DNA from: Priestia megaterium
GTDB taxonomy: Bacteria; Bacillota; Bacilli; Bacillales; Bacillaceae_H
Assembly: GCF_023824195.1 (NCBI RefSeq)
Contig: NZ_CP085442.1
Span: 3,324,001-3,388,000, forward strand
Length of the DNA: 64,000 nucleotides
Reading direction: 5' to 3'
Below, piece after piece: positions 35,107 to 47,137 of the stretch. Below the pieces are notes generated by a model. That model was not told the origin of the DNA, did no database searches, and saw only the letters and a list, made by a program, of their open reading frames with translations. The position numbers and the translations under genes are program-made. Position 1 is the first letter of the stretch; each line of letters starts with the position of its first letter.

Positions 35107-35298
35107 TTACTCCATCTTATTTTTGGCTGTTTTTAATACTGCACAGCCTATGTTAATTATAAAACCAATCACAACACCTGCAAGAATCGATATCACACCT
35201 ACAGCGATAAAATCGCCTTTAGTCGGCTGAAATACATTCATAGAAAGCAAACCAAACATAAAAAGCATTGGAATAAGATAACTCAGCATCTTTTTCAA
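35107..35298 (-). CDS. Small two-helix membrane protein
   Basis: A 63-residue protein with two hydrophobic segments (about 5-23 and 31-52) and a basic tail (KTAKNKME). TTG start behind GAGGTGC. It probably shares a transcript with the acetyltransferase that follows 23 bases later. No family recognised. Confidence 0.55.
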   Translation of the reverse strand: MKKMLSYLIPMLFMFGLLSMNVFQPTKGDFIAVGVISILAGVVIGFIINIGCAVLKTAKNKME

Positions 35299-35408
35299 CT
35301 TAGCACCTCATTTCCTTATCTCTATAAACCCTGTAACCATTTTATCGTATATTAATTTCCTATTTATTACAATCTTTATCTTGTTTCATATTTTTATCAA
35401 AGAAATGA

Positions 35409-35462
35409 AAAAAAGTGCCTGCCTCTCGTTCCTTACTAATTGAGAGACGGGCACTTTTTTAT
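35409..35462. terminator. Bidirectional terminator near the gntR-type gene
   Basis: AAAAAAGTGCC...GGGCACTTTTTT with an inner CTCTC / GAGAG pairing. It overlaps the last bases of the GntR-family gene. Confidence 0.9.
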
Positions 35463-36169
35463 AAAACATGACTCGTTGCTTGTAAAAAGAACTGAGACTG
35501 TTCGTAGTTATACGTCACTTTTGAAAAGTCAAACGGCTGTCCGTTGGCTAAGTGAAAAAGTGTTTCAATAAATAATTTAGGATCGCCTTCTTTTAACCCC
35601 AAGTACTTTGCTTCTTCTTCGTTCAGCTTACCGACGTGAAGATATAGATCAGAAAACCCGATTTTTAGGCCAAGTCCTTCTTTAATGTAATGAAAAATAG
35701 ACTGAGAAACAATTTCGTTATTTAAGTATGTAACGATGGATTTATTATAAAACGATTCTTCTAGACAAAGCGTCTGGCCGTTAATATAACGGACTCTCTT
35801 CACATAATACGCGTCGCTATCTTCTGCTATGTTTAAATTTAACGCGGCTTCTTGCGTCGGCTTTCGTACATCTAGCTCAATTACTTCCGACGTTAACTGA
35901 AAATCTTCAAGTTCACTTGTAAATCCTTGATTGGAAAGCAAGCCAATATATCCTTTTCGTTTATGGCGGCGGACAAAAATGCCGCTTCCTCTTACTTGAA
36001 AAACAACGCCTTTTTTCTCCAGCAGATCTAGAGCTTTTGTTACTGTACTTTTACTCGCCTTAAACTGCGCCATCAGCGTTTCTAATACCGGCAGCTTGTC
36101 TCCTTGCTGAAGCTTGTGTTCTTCAATATAGGTTTCAATTTCAATTGCAATTTGTTGGTATTTAATCAT
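35459..36169 (-). CDS. GntR/HutC-family repressor of the bgl operon
   Basis: A 236-residue regulator: GntR winged helix at 1-70 (GDKLPVLETLMAQFKASKSTVTKAL) and a UTRA ligand domain (about 85-230). Divergent from a beta-glucoside PTS gene whose promoter spacer is filled by an 18-bp palindrome, so it most likely represses that operon and responds to a phosphorylated glucoside. AAGAGGTA precedes the ATG. Confidence 0.85.
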   Translation of the reverse strand: MIKYQQIAIEIETYIEEHKLQQGDKLPVLETLMAQFKASKSTVTKALDLLEKKGVVFQVRGSGIFVRRHKRKGYIGLLSNQGFTSELEDFQLTSEVIELDVRKPTQEAALNLNIAEDSDAYYVKRVRYINGQTLCLEESFYNKSIVTYLNNEIVSQSIFHYIKEGLGLKIGFSDLYLHVGKLNEEEAKYLGLKEGDPKLFIETLFHLANGQPFDFSKVTYNYEQSQFFLQATSHVL

Positions 36170-36276
36170 AGCTATACCTCTTTACTGAATTTGTGTCAAG
36201 AATAACACGATTATACCATAATCTAACTCCATACCATAAACTTAAATTATTTATTGATTATTATTTTATTTAGGTA

Positions 36277-36305
36277 TTGATAAATTGTATCGATACAATT
36301 ATACT
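36277..36305 (+). promoter_or_regulatory. bglP promoter with an 18-bp palindromic operator in the spacer
   Basis: TTGATA (36277-36282), 17-base spacer, TATACT (36300-36305). AATTGTATCGATACAATT (36283-36300) is a perfect palindrome that fills the spacer. Probably the binding site of the adjacent GntR-family repressor. Confidence 0.85.
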
Positions 36306-36318
36306 GAAAGCGTATACT
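36305..36318 (+). promoter_or_regulatory. cre-like site at the bglP start point
   Basis: TGAAAGCGTATACT agrees with the CcpA cre consensus except at the last base and one core position. It lies right after the -10 box, where CcpA would block initiation. Confidence 0.4.
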
Positions 36319-36337
36319 CAACAAGGGGGTTAAACGT

Positions 36338-39674
<3,337 letters not shown>

Positions 39675-39680
39675 GAAATG

Positions 39681-39726
39681 AAAAAATCCGGGGTTCTGTG
39701 TGAAGACACAGGAACCCGGGTTTTTT
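39681..39726 (+). terminator. Terminator of the first bgl operon
   Basis: CCGGGGTTCTGTGT / ACACAGGAACCCGGG stem, flanked by A and T runs. Confidence 0.92.
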
Positions 39727-39754
39727 AAAACGTGTAAAAATAAAGGCAAATACG

Positions 39755-39904
39755 TTATCTCGGTTTATCTACTAGCTGCGTTTGAGCGATTTCGGTTTGC
39801 TTAATTCCCGCTCGTTGAATTTCATCAGCAAACGATTCATGTTTCAGGGTTTTGATTACCTTTTCGCTTCCATCTCGAAGAGTATACACTCTAAATTCAT
39901 ACAT
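39755..39904 (-). CDS. 49-residue hypothetical protein
   Basis: The frame starts MYEFRVYTLRDGSEKV and ends QLVDKPR. ATG preceded by AAAGGAGAGG at good spacing. Polar, no membrane helix. Probably a real small gene, because of the strong ribosome site and codon use; function unknown. Confidence 0.65.
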   Translation of the reverse strand: MYEFRVYTLRDGSEKVIKTLKHESFADEIQRAGIKQTEIAQTQLVDKPR

Positions 39905-40061
39905 ACTCTGCCCTCTCCTTTAAGATATGATTGATGCGATACACTCGATGCTCTCCTGTTAAAAGCAACCTATACAGAGGTAACTTTTTACTCTTATTTA
40001 CTTTACCCACTTCTTTTGGGAACTAGACAAAGAGTTTTAATCTGACGCGATAGAAAACAAA

Positions 40062-40092
40062 CAAAAAGCCTTTGCGGCAAGCAAAGGCTTTT
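40062..40092 (-). terminator. Terminator after the NCS1 permease
   Basis: AAAAGCCTTTGC / GCAAAGGCTTTT stem with a five-base loop; T run on the minus strand. Confidence 0.9.
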
Positions 40093-40104
40093 ATCTATTG
40101 AATG

Positions 40105-41502
40105 TTATTGTTCAAAGATGGTTCCTTTTTTAAATTTTGAATGTTTAAAAGCAAATTTCGTCAAAAGAATATACGCAACTCCTGCAACTACTACTCCTAT
40201 AATCCAGCCTAAATCAACTTCTATAAACGCAGCACCTGCACCGATGAGCATCGCAAGCATGGCGCACGGATTGTAGCCGGAAAACGGCCCTTTTTCTTGA
40301 TACAATTCTTCTACGTTTACTCTTTGTTTCCGTAAAATATAGTAATCGACTAGTAAAATAGAAACAATCGGACCTAAAAAAGCAGAGTAAATCAAAATGA
40401 ACAGCCCAAGACCTGCAGCTGACGAATCTTGAACAAGCACCCAAGGGAACGAGCAAAAGGCAAGCAGTCCAGTAATGGTAACCGCCACTTTATAATTTGC
40501 TTTTGTCAGCAGCGTAATAACATACGTAGGCGGAATAATATTTGCCACCATATTTACGGCAATAACCCCAATTACAATAAATGTCGATACAGCAGCGGTG
40601 ATATACGAATTATCCACTACAACCGCGAACGCTTTGACAGGATTGGAAATACCTGTAGCAGAAGCAAGCATTGCCCCGATTGTAAGAACGAATCCGTAGG
40701 CTACTAGAATCGGTGTAAAGTATAAGAACCCACGCTTTGTGTCGCTAATTCCTGGCTTCAGTTCTCTAGAGTAATCGGCTGCGCTTAGAAAAATCGCCGC
40801 ATAATTTCCCATAAACATCATAATGAAAGAAAAGAACGGAAGTCCCCATGAACCTTTGGTATTCACCCACTTCTCTGCTACTACCTCACTATGAGAGGTT
40901 AGAAGAACACCAAATACATAAACAAGGCCAAGCAATATGATGATTGAAGCAAGCATCTCTACCCATTTAACCGCATGGAAGCTGTACAGTGAAAGTACAA
41001 TTTGCAGCAGTTGAATGATAATAAAACAAAGAACAAGGTTGTCAAAAGACCCTTTGCTCACAATTTTTCCAATTTCATTCAAAGCTGTACCACCTGTCCA
41101 GCTTTGGAAACCATACCAAATGATAGCTGGAATACCTCGTAAAAGTGACGATATAACGGAGCCTTTTATTCCAAAAGACATTCGAAGCTGCATTACATAG
41201 GGTATACCCGTCTTGTAGCCAATTCGATCGTTTAACATAAAAAAAGTAGAAATAATACCAATGGCAATAATCGCTGCCACAAACGTTTGGAAAAGATTTA
41301 ATACCGCTGTGCCTGCTACTACCAAGCTCGCGCCAAGCGTCATATTTCCTAAATTAACGCCGTCTCCAATCCACATAAACATATAGGACATCGGAGTTAG
41401 CTTTCGATCACTTTCCGCTTTTGGCTGCAGTGACGGATCAAGACCTCTATCTTGATGAGCATGTACCTCTTCTATAACGGAACTTGTTGCATTTGTAGAC
41501 AC
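40105..41502 (-). CDS. NCS1-family nucleobase:cation symporter (cytosine/purine permease type)
   Basis: A 465-residue permease with twelve expected helices. FMWIGDGVNLGNMTLGASLV near residue 42 and GNYAAIFLSAADYSREL are NCS1 signatures; PCAMLAMLIG lies near the C-terminus. Imports a nucleobase or related compound such as cytosine or allantoin; substrate not decidable by eye. GTG start with AAGGAG somewhat far upstream. Single gene. The 247 bases upstream hold no other gene except a terminator near 41702. Confidence 0.85.
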   Translation of the reverse strand: MSTNATSSVIEEVHAHQDRGLDPSLQPKAESDRKLTPMSYMFMWIGDGVNLGNMTLGASLVVAGTAVLNLFQTFVAAIIAIGIISTFFMLNDRIGYKTGIPYVMQLRMSFGIKGSVISSLLRGIPAIIWYGFQSWTGGTALNEIGKIVSKGSFDNLVLCFIIIQLLQIVLSLYSFHAVKWVEMLASIIILLGLVYVFGVLLTSHSEVVAEKWVNTKGSWGLPFFSFIMMFMGNYAAIFLSAADYSRELKPGISDTKRGFLYFTPILVAYGFVLTIGAMLASATGISNPVKAFAVVVDNSYITAAVSTFIVIGVIAVNMVANIIPPTYVITLLTKANYKVAVTITGLLAFCSFPWVLVQDSSAAGLGLFILIYSAFLGPIVSILLVDYYILRKQRVNVEELYQEKGPFSGYNPCAMLAMLIGAGAAFIEVDLGWIIGVVVAGVAYILLTKFAFKHSKFKKGTIFEQ

Positions 41503-41701
41503 TATACACTCAACTCCTTTTTTATGATGTTTCCACTCTTATTTCTAACATTAGATGTGAGTTAACTTAACATGTACATAGTGTATACGAATTTCACCGT
41601 AAGTTCATTATTATTTATGTGAATTTTCTGATATTATTTTGTGCGATTTGACTAATTTTTAGGGAGACTTCAGCTCGCAACATACAGGAGTTGATGATAA
41701 T

Positions 41702-41735
41702 AAAAAATCCAAGCGCTTACAATAAGCGCTTGGAT
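41702..41735 (-). terminator. Terminator after the excalibur gene
   Basis: ATCCAAGCGCTT / AAGCGCTTGGAT stem, five-base loop, followed on the minus strand by six T. Confidence 0.92.
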
Positions 41736-41749
41736 GAGTCAGCTAGTAT

Positions 41750-42013
41750 TTATTTTTCACAGGCAATGTAGTCTTTATCTCGATCTAGCTTTGTATTGGC
41801 ATCATACAGTGATTTTGATACGTACGGTTTGTACTTTGTTTTGCCGCCTTTATTTGTTACATTAGCCGCACGAGCTACGCCGCCGTTGTAGTCTTTGTTT
41901 AATTCCGTGCAGTTTTTGTAAGATTTAGCTGCCGCATCTACGTTTGAAACTGTGCTAAAAGATACGCTTGTTAATAAACCGAAAGATAGAACAATTGGAA
42001 AAATCTTTTTCAT
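41750..42013 (-). CDS. Secreted excalibur-domain calcium-binding protein
   Basis: An 87-residue protein with a signal peptide (1 to about 27, cleavage near VDA-A) and one excalibur domain: YKNCTELNKDYNGGVARA, then the calcium loop DRDKDYIACE with a DxDxD pattern and two conserved Cys. Found in wall-associated proteins of Bacilli. Function unknown; it may bind calcium outside the cell. Its own terminator follows. Confidence 0.88.
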   Translation of the reverse strand: MKKIFPIVLSFGLLTSVSFSTVSNVDAAAKSYKNCTELNKDYNGGVARAANVTNKGGKTKYKPYVSKSLYDANTKLDRDKDYIACEK

Positions 42014-42114
42014 AACAGATACTTCCTTCCTATATTTTGTCTAATTAATAATAGAATGTTCTATCAATCTTTTCAATCTTTTTTTTACATTTAAACTACT
42101 ATTATCCAATTTTT

Positions 42115-43047
42115 TTATTTACGAGTAGCTTTAAGAGTCTTCACCGCTTGTTTAGCCGCTTCTGCAATCAGTTTATCATTATACTCGGCATCTTTTTCCG
42201 TACGATTGGAAAGGATCGCTAGAACAATTGGATCTCCGTTTGGCGGCCAAAGGATGGCAATATCATTTCGCGTCGCGTATGAGCCTGCGCCTGTCTTATC
42301 CGCTACTTCCCAGCTTTTCGGCACGCCCGCTCTTATCAACGCATCGCCTGTTGTATTTCGCTTCATCCAATCCGTTAGAAGTTCACGTTTTTCTTCAGGA
42401 AGTGCCTGTCCAAGTACATATGTTTGAAGACTTGTAGCGAGTGCTCTTGCTGTACTTGTATCATGGGTTTCTCCTCGATTCACTTCATTTAAATCCGGTT
42501 CAAACCGCTCAGGCAGCGTTACATCGTCTCCTATTTTTTCTAAAGCTTCTTTAAATCCATCCGGTCCGCCCAGCTGCTGCAGAATTAAGTTCCCTGCCGT
42601 ATTGTCGCTGTAGCGAAGCGATGCATCCGCTAGTTCTTTAAGCGTCATGCCTGTATCAACATGTTTTTCTGTAATTGGGTTATAGTTCACAAGGTCATCG
42701 CGCGTATAAAAGATCCGCTCGTTAAGATCTTCGATTGATTTGTGCTGTAAAAGTGCACCGACAGCGAGAGCCTTATGAGTAGACGTATAAGCAAAACGCT
42801 CGTCCGGGTGATACATTACCGTTTTATTTGTACCCGTATCTAAAGCAAAAACGCCAAGATTAGCATCGTATTTGTCTTCAAGCTTAGCAAACTCTCGATC
42901 ACTCTTAGTTTCTTGTCTTTGACATTTTACCGTTTCAGCATGTACCTCGCTGCTTGAAAAGCCTACAACCACCGCGCACGACAGAGCGAATACAGGCACC
43001 ATTTTTTTAAGCTTTGAAGTACGAAACATCTCTTTCCATGTCTTCAT
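42115..43047 (-). CDS. bla: Class A beta-lactamase
   Basis: A 310-residue secreted serine beta-lactamase. Signal peptide about 1-37 (VHA-ET cleavage likely); catalytic STHK (Ser89-Lys92), SDN loop (147-149), omega-loop Glu183 in EPDLNE, and KTG (251-253). Hydrolyses penicillins outside the membrane. No blaR/blaI genes or clear BlaI boxes lie beside it, so expression may be constitutive or controlled elsewhere. This appears to be a chromosomal penicillinase typical of the group. Confidence 0.95.
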   Translation of the reverse strand: MKTWKEMFRTSKLKKMVPVFALSCAVVVGFSSSEVHAETVKCQRQETKSDREFAKLEDKYDANLGVFALDTGTNKTVMYHPDERFAYTSTHKALAVGALLQHKSIEDLNERIFYTRDDLVNYNPITEKHVDTGMTLKELADASLRYSDNTAGNLILQQLGGPDGFKEALEKIGDDVTLPERFEPDLNEVNRGETHDTSTARALATSLQTYVLGQALPEEKRELLTDWMKRNTTGDALIRAGVPKSWEVADKTGAGSYATRNDIAILWPPNGDPIVLAILSNRTEKDAEYNDKLIAEAAKQAVKTLKATRK

Positions 43048-43217
43048 TACCCTTCAACACCTTTCCAAAAAGTATTTAGTATGTATTCTCTTAGGTAGAG
43101 ATTACCAACAATGCTATTTTATCAATTGTTTATCCCCACAAACATGATAGCTTTATCACATTTATATAATAAAAGTGTCTAACACTGAAGATGAACAGTA
43201 TGAAAACCGTAAGTATT

Positions 43218-43763
43218 TTAAAAAATAGGCGGTGTAACTGAGAATAAAATCACGGCTTTCTCCTCAAATGGATTGTCCCATTTGTGCTTCAGATGTGAAG
43301 GAATTTTAACGCTATCTCCTTTTTCTAGCACGTATACTTCCTCTTCCAAATACACCTTAATTTTCCCTTCTAAGACATATGCTACTTCCTCCCCTTTATG
43401 CGCTAAAGGAGATTCTGATGAAGACTTCATCGGAGGAACTTCCATAATCGCCGTAGCTAGATTTCCCGTAAAGTCTGGTGATACTAGCGAATACGTTAAC
43501 TCTTTTACCTTCATCGTTTTACGCTCGTTCGAACGTACAACTAAATGAGAAGTGTTTATTTCTTCAAGTAAAAAGCTAAAGGTAGGCACGTCTAGGCATT
43601 TAGCTAAAATTTTAAGCGTTGAAATGGACGGATTAGCTAACCCTCGTTCAATTTGACTTAACATAGACGGCGTAATCTCCGCTAATCTGGATAATTCTCG
43701 ACTGCTTAGTCCCTTTTCTTTTCGAAATTTCTCTACTTTTTTTCCAATATCTATATTTTCCAT
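43218..43763 (-). CDS. XRE-family regulator with cupin domain
   Basis: A 181-residue regulator: HTH at about 8-62 (GLSSRELSRLAEITPSMLSQ) and a C-terminal cupin domain (about 100-178; SPLAHKGEEVAYVLEGKIKV, KGDSVKIPSHLKHKWDN). I use ATG 43763, with TGGAGGAATTATA upstream; the frame runs further up without a ribosome site. Divergent from a LysE-type exporter; likely regulates it in response to a small ligand in the cupin. Confidence 0.85.
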   Translation of the reverse strand: MENIDIGKKVEKFRKEKGLSSRELSRLAEITPSMLSQIERGLANPSISTLKILAKCLDVPTFSFLLEEINTSHLVVRSNERKTMKVKELTYSLVSPDFTGNLATAIMEVPPMKSSSESPLAHKGEEVAYVLEGKIKVYLEEEVYVLEKGDSVKIPSHLKHKWDNPFEEKAVILFSVTPPIF

Positions 43764-43784
43764 TATAATTCCTCCACAAAAATG

Positions 43785-43855
43785 TTTAATTATATTTAAT
43801 TTTATTAAATAACACTTAATAAACTGAGATAAGTGTGTTAAATTATATTTAATAA
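43785..43855. promoter_or_regulatory. AT-rich repeat operators between XRE and LysE genes
   Basis: TTTAATTATATTTAAT (43785-43800) and TTAAATTATATTTAATA (43838-43854) are near-identical and each nearly palindromic. They flank the divergent promoter region and may be XRE regulator sites. Confidence 0.5.
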
Positions 43856-43899
43856 ATAAAATGTAGTTTGATTTTATCACAGCAAGGAGGAAGAAAAAA

Positions 43900-44517
43900 A
43901 TGAATGACATCTTGACCTTTTTGGTTCTTACATTGTTTGTTATTATGAGTCCCGGTATTGATACTGCTCTTATTACCAAACGAACAATGGCAGATGGACA
44001 AACGGGCGGCTATAAAATGGCATTAGGCTTAGCGAGCGGCTCTTTAGTTCATACACTCGCCGCCGCGTTTGGTTTATCTGCTCTTCTCCTTCAGTCAGCT
44101 CTGGCATTTGAAATCGTAAAATATGCAGGAGCCCTGTACTTAATGTACTTAGGAATCTCTGCTTTTCTTTCTAAAAAAAGCGATACAGCTTCTCCTGTAA
44201 AAGAGGAAAAGTCAAAAGAAACATCCGCTTTTCGTCAAGGTCTTGTCTCAAACGTCCTTAATCCAAAAGTGGCGGTGTTTTTCTTAACTTTTTTACCTCA
44301 ATTTGTTCAAAGTGATCAAAATGTAGCGATTCAATTACTTCTGATGGGAATAACATATACGATTCTAGCTATCACGTGGTTTTTCGTATTTGTCTTTTTT
44401 ATCAACTATTTACGAAAATGGCTCACAACACCTAGCGTTCAGCGCTTTATGGATAAAGCAACAGGAGTCGTTTTAATCGGGTTTGGATTAAAGCTCGCTT
44501 TTGAAAAACATAAATGA
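43900..44517 (+). CDS. LysE/RhtB-family amino-acid exporter
   Basis: A 205-residue membrane protein with six expected helices. FVIMSPGIDTALITKRTMADG at the N-terminus and the conserved SNVLNPKVAVFFLTFLPQF in the middle are LysE/RhtB signatures. Exports an amino acid or derivative. AAGGAGGAAG precedes the ATG. Controlled perhaps by the divergent XRE-cupin protein. Dispersed repeat copy 2 starts right at its stop codon. Confidence 0.88.
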   Translation: MNDILTFLVLTLFVIMSPGIDTALITKRTMADGQTGGYKMALGLASGSLVHTLAAAFGLSALLLQSALAFEIVKYAGALYLMYLGISAFLSKKSDTASPVKEEKSKETSAFRQGLVSNVLNPKVAVFFLTFLPQFVQSDQNVAIQLLLMGITYTILAITWFFVFVFFINYLRKWLTTPSVQRFMDKATGVVLIGFGLKLAFEKHK

Positions 44518-44810
44518 CAAAAGTATTCTAGTTAAAGGAAGATCCGAACGAGTTTGATTCTTGATGGAGAATCAACTTCGTTCGGATTTTTTCATTGTGT
44601 TGGTGAACATAGGTTTCACGTATGTAGGTGCTTCTAGCGGTTGATTGTAGGGCAAGACGAAGACTCCTGCGGGAAAAGCGGAAGCGATGAGGAGGCTCAT
44701 CGGCCGCCCGCGGAAAGCGAAGTCTTGCACGGAAATCAACTGCGATGTAACAAGCGATTCATACTAGATCAGTTATCTCATTTGTTCGTCTGTAGATTGG
44801 ATGGTATGCA
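44517..44810. repeat. Dispersed structured repeat, copy 2
   Basis: Left module: hairpin TCCGAACGAG...CTTCGTTCGGA (about 44540-44583) followed by T-rich sequence, acting as terminator for the exporter gene. Main module (about 44605-44770): nested GTATG / CATAC, GCGGTTGAT / ATCAACTGC and GCAAGAC / GTCTTGC pairings around a GC-rich centre. The right end runs into the 3' end of the alkyltransferase-like gene. Copies at 11915 and 57951. Confidence 0.85.
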
Positions 44811-45114
44811 CATCAGGTTCATAGAGATAGAGTTTGAGACCAAGCTTTCCATCCGAAGAAACGAGTATTCCTTCCGCTTCGAGTGAAAGTTTTTGAACAA
44901 AATGCATTTCTTCGTCTTTAAACCCAATTTCTCCTTTGGAATTAATGACTCGGTGCCAAGGCAGTTTATGTTTTTTACTCATCGAGTGCAATACTCTTAC
45001 AACTTGTCTTGCGCCTCGCGGACTTCCGGCCAGGCGGGCAATTTGTCCGTATGTCATTACTTTTCCACGAGGGATTTGTTTAATAAGTGCTACTGCTCGT
45101 TCTGTAAAACTCAT
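44773..45114 (-). CDS. Alkyltransferase-like protein (ATL, MGMT family without active Cys)
   Basis: A 113-residue protein matching the C-terminal domain of O6-alkylguanine-DNA methyltransferases: RGKVMTYGQIARLAG, the recognition helix with GSPRGARQVVRVLH, and LPWHRVINSKGEIGF. The PCHR active site is PWHR (Trp53), so it cannot accept alkyl groups. ATL proteins bind alkylated guanine and recruit nucleotide excision repair. ATG 45114 follows AAAGGAGGGG. Its last 10-15 codons lie inside the right end of repeat copy 2. Confidence 0.88.
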   Translation of the reverse strand: MSFTERAVALIKQIPRGKVMTYGQIARLAGSPRGARQVVRVLHSMSKKHKLPWHRVINSKGEIGFKDEEMHFVQKLSLEAEGILVSSDGKLGLKLYLYEPDVHTIQSTDEQMR

Positions 45115-45462
45115 GCTGCCCCTCCTTTTATTCTTTAGTACAACATTACCATAATCATTAAACAGTGAAGTAATCACTCGATTTTTCTTCACCAACATTA
45201 TAAGATAATAATAAGAAGTACGCTCATCATTGTTCAACATACTCCAAGCAAATGCTTACTGATTATTTCCTATTCTTCAACTAACAAATCTTTGTGCGAG
45301 TGGCAGCTTATACCTTATTTATGACACTATGATTATAAAAACGTTACAGAAATCAACACAGCAAGGTACGTAGAAGCGTTACATGATAAGATAAACAGTA
45401 ATACTAGTACAATTTCAAATTGATGCTGACGAATAAGTAATCATTTAAAAAGTGGTGAGAAA
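45115..45462. other. Intergenic region without visible gene
   Basis: 348 AT-rich bases between the alkyltransferase-like gene (leftward) and the HTH protein (rightward). It should contain both promoters, but I see no clear box pair, hairpin or repeat. Confidence 0.4.
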
Positions 45463-46011
45463 ATGACAAAATGGCTTAGTGTAAAAGAGTTATCTGAAGA
45501 AACGAGTATTCCTACTTCAACCATCAGAAGATATATAGATAAATTCCAATATTTCTTTATACAAAAAGAGGATCATCGACCAAAACAATATGAAGCTGCG
45601 GCTGCGACCGTTTTACTGAAAATCAAGCAGCTTTATGATGAGGGCTATCAAGCAGAAGAAATCAATGAAGCGCTGCAAAAAGAATTTTCTTCGACTACAA
45701 GCAAAGATCAAGCTGCTGTTTCTCTAGAAGAGGCTGAAGACACAGAGGACACAGCAGAAGCAGTTGACCACCCAGAAGCGGACAACCAACAGCCGACACC
45801 TCCCGAACAGCCGGTACAGCCTGCACCCCAACAAGAGCCTGATACAAAACAAATTCTTCAGGAAAAAGATAAGCAGCTTATTCAATCCTTGCGTAAAAGC
45901 TTGCGAGAACAGCAGGCCATTTCAGAATTAGTAGAAGCTTCAAAAGAAAGCAGCGTAGTAGGTAAAAAACGATCCATTTTAAAAAGGTTATTTAAAAGAA
46001 AAAAGCACTAG
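45463..46011 (+). CDS. MerR-like HTH/DUF3967 protein
   Basis: A 182-residue protein. The N-terminal MerR-like HTH (about 3-70) contains LSVKELSEETSIPTSTIRRY. A Pro/Glu/Gln-rich disordered linker follows (about 80-135), then a C-terminal coiled coil (about 140-165) and a very basic tail KRLFKRKKH. This matches the DUF3967-type Bacillus proteins, presumed DNA-binding; target unknown. Confidence 0.75.
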   Translation: MTKWLSVKELSEETSIPTSTIRRYIDKFQYFFIQKEDHRPKQYEAAAATVLLKIKQLYDEGYQAEEINEALQKEFSSTTSKDQAAVSLEEAEDTEDTAEAVDHPEADNQQPTPPEQPVQPAPQQEPDTKQILQEKDKQLIQSLRKSLREQQAISELVEASKESSVVGKKRSILKRLFKRKKH

Positions 46012-46029
46012 GTTTGTAAACAAACCTAG
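46002..46029 (-). terminator. Terminator between convergent HTH and LysR genes
   Basis: CTAGGTTTGT / ACAAACCTAG stem; on the minus strand it is followed by TGCTTTTTT. Confidence 0.8.
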
Positions 46030-46043
46030 GCTAGAAAATACCT

Positions 46044-46928
46044 TCATTTCTGGGCATTAAACTTATGTAAAATAAATGTTTTAAACTGTTTAGCAGCCGG
46101 CGATAGATATCTCCCTTCAATCCATGCTAGTCCGATTACCCGGTGGCAATTGGCTTTAGCTAATGGGATTTTTACTATTTTGCTTTGATCTATCCCGTGT
46201 AAATCTGGAAGGATAGAAATTCCTAAGCCGGCTCCTACTAGTCCCGCTACGGTATCAGCTTCTTCTCCTTCAAACGTTATGTTAGGCGTTCTCCCTGTCT
46301 CTTCAAATAACTGCTCGAACGTAAGGCGAAGAGAAAAGCCTTCTTTTAAATGAATAAATGATTCTTCAGCAATTTCTTCTAGTAAAATACTTTTACGATG
46401 AGCATACCGATGATTTTTTGGCACAATCACAAACAGCTCTTCACTCCAAAGATGCTGCCACTTAATGAACGATTTCTCTTCCATAGGCGCAATCAAACAA
46501 AGATCCAATTCGCCGAGCTCCAGCTGTTCAAGAAGCACGTGCGAAGGGCTTTGCCTCAGCTGAAAATTCACCTTAGGATATGTACAGCGAAACGAAGCGA
46601 TTAAATCCGGAATCAAATCTGTGCTGAGCGTATGTAAAAATCCAAGTGATACCTGCCCTCTTTCAGGATCTAGCAGCGCTTGAATTTCCTCTTGTCCTTT
46701 ATCAAATTCTTTCATCATATTGTCTACACGCTTCAAAAAAACTTTACCATATTGATTTAATATAATGGAACGTCCTTGCCGGTCAAATAACGGAGCTCCT
46801 ACTTCCTCTTCAAAACGAGCGATTGAACGACTGAGCGCAGGCTGCGTAATTAACAGCTCTTCTGCTGCTCGCGTCATATGCTGCGTACGTGCTAGCGTTT
46901 GAAAATATTTAAACTGCTGCCATTCCAC
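46044..46928 (-). CDS. LysR-family transcriptional regulator
   Basis: A 294-residue LysR regulator. Winged helix TRAAEELLITQPALSRSIAR near residue 20, effector domain from about 88 (RGQVSLGFLHTLSTDLIP, GLVGAGLGISILPDL). GTG at 46928 follows AAGGAGATG and gives the common LysR start MEWQQFKYF. Divergent from an MFS exporter; a 23-bp palindromic region lies between them. Confidence 0.85.
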   Translation of the reverse strand: MEWQQFKYFQTLARTQHMTRAAEELLITQPALSRSIARFEEEVGAPLFDRQGRSIILNQYGKVFLKRVDNMMKEFDKGQEEIQALLDPERGQVSLGFLHTLSTDLIPDLIASFRCTYPKVNFQLRQSPSHVLLEQLELGELDLCLIAPMEEKSFIKWQHLWSEELFVIVPKNHRYAHRKSILLEEIAEESFIHLKEGFSLRLTFEQLFEETGRTPNITFEGEEADTVAGLVGAGLGISILPDLHGIDQSKIVKIPLAKANCHRVIGLAWIEGRYLSPAAKQFKTFILHKFNAQK

Positions 46929-46987
46929 TTCGTACCATCTCCTTATCAAGCGACTCTATTCATTACATAGATGTATGAAAAATATGA

Positions 46988-47010
46988 TTATAATGAATTA
47001 TACATTATAA
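46988..47010. promoter_or_regulatory. LysR-type operator candidate
   Basis: TTATAATG-N7-CATTATAA, a perfect 8+8 palindrome, containing the T-N11-A pattern of LysR boxes, between the divergent LysR and MFS genes. Confidence 0.65.
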
Positions 47011-47137
47011 ATAGCGGGTGTTACTATAAAAAATGGAAACATACTCGAGGATGTTTTTAGTTCCTTTTAATGACTGCTGTATACGGCTCCTACAAAATTT
47101 TATAATCATCATTTTCTAGCAGAAAGAAGGATTTGTT

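Noticed and set aside
42115..43217. BlaI/BlaR control of the beta-lactamase
   Set aside because: No bla regulator genes adjoin it and no TACAnnTGTA-type boxes were seen upstream.
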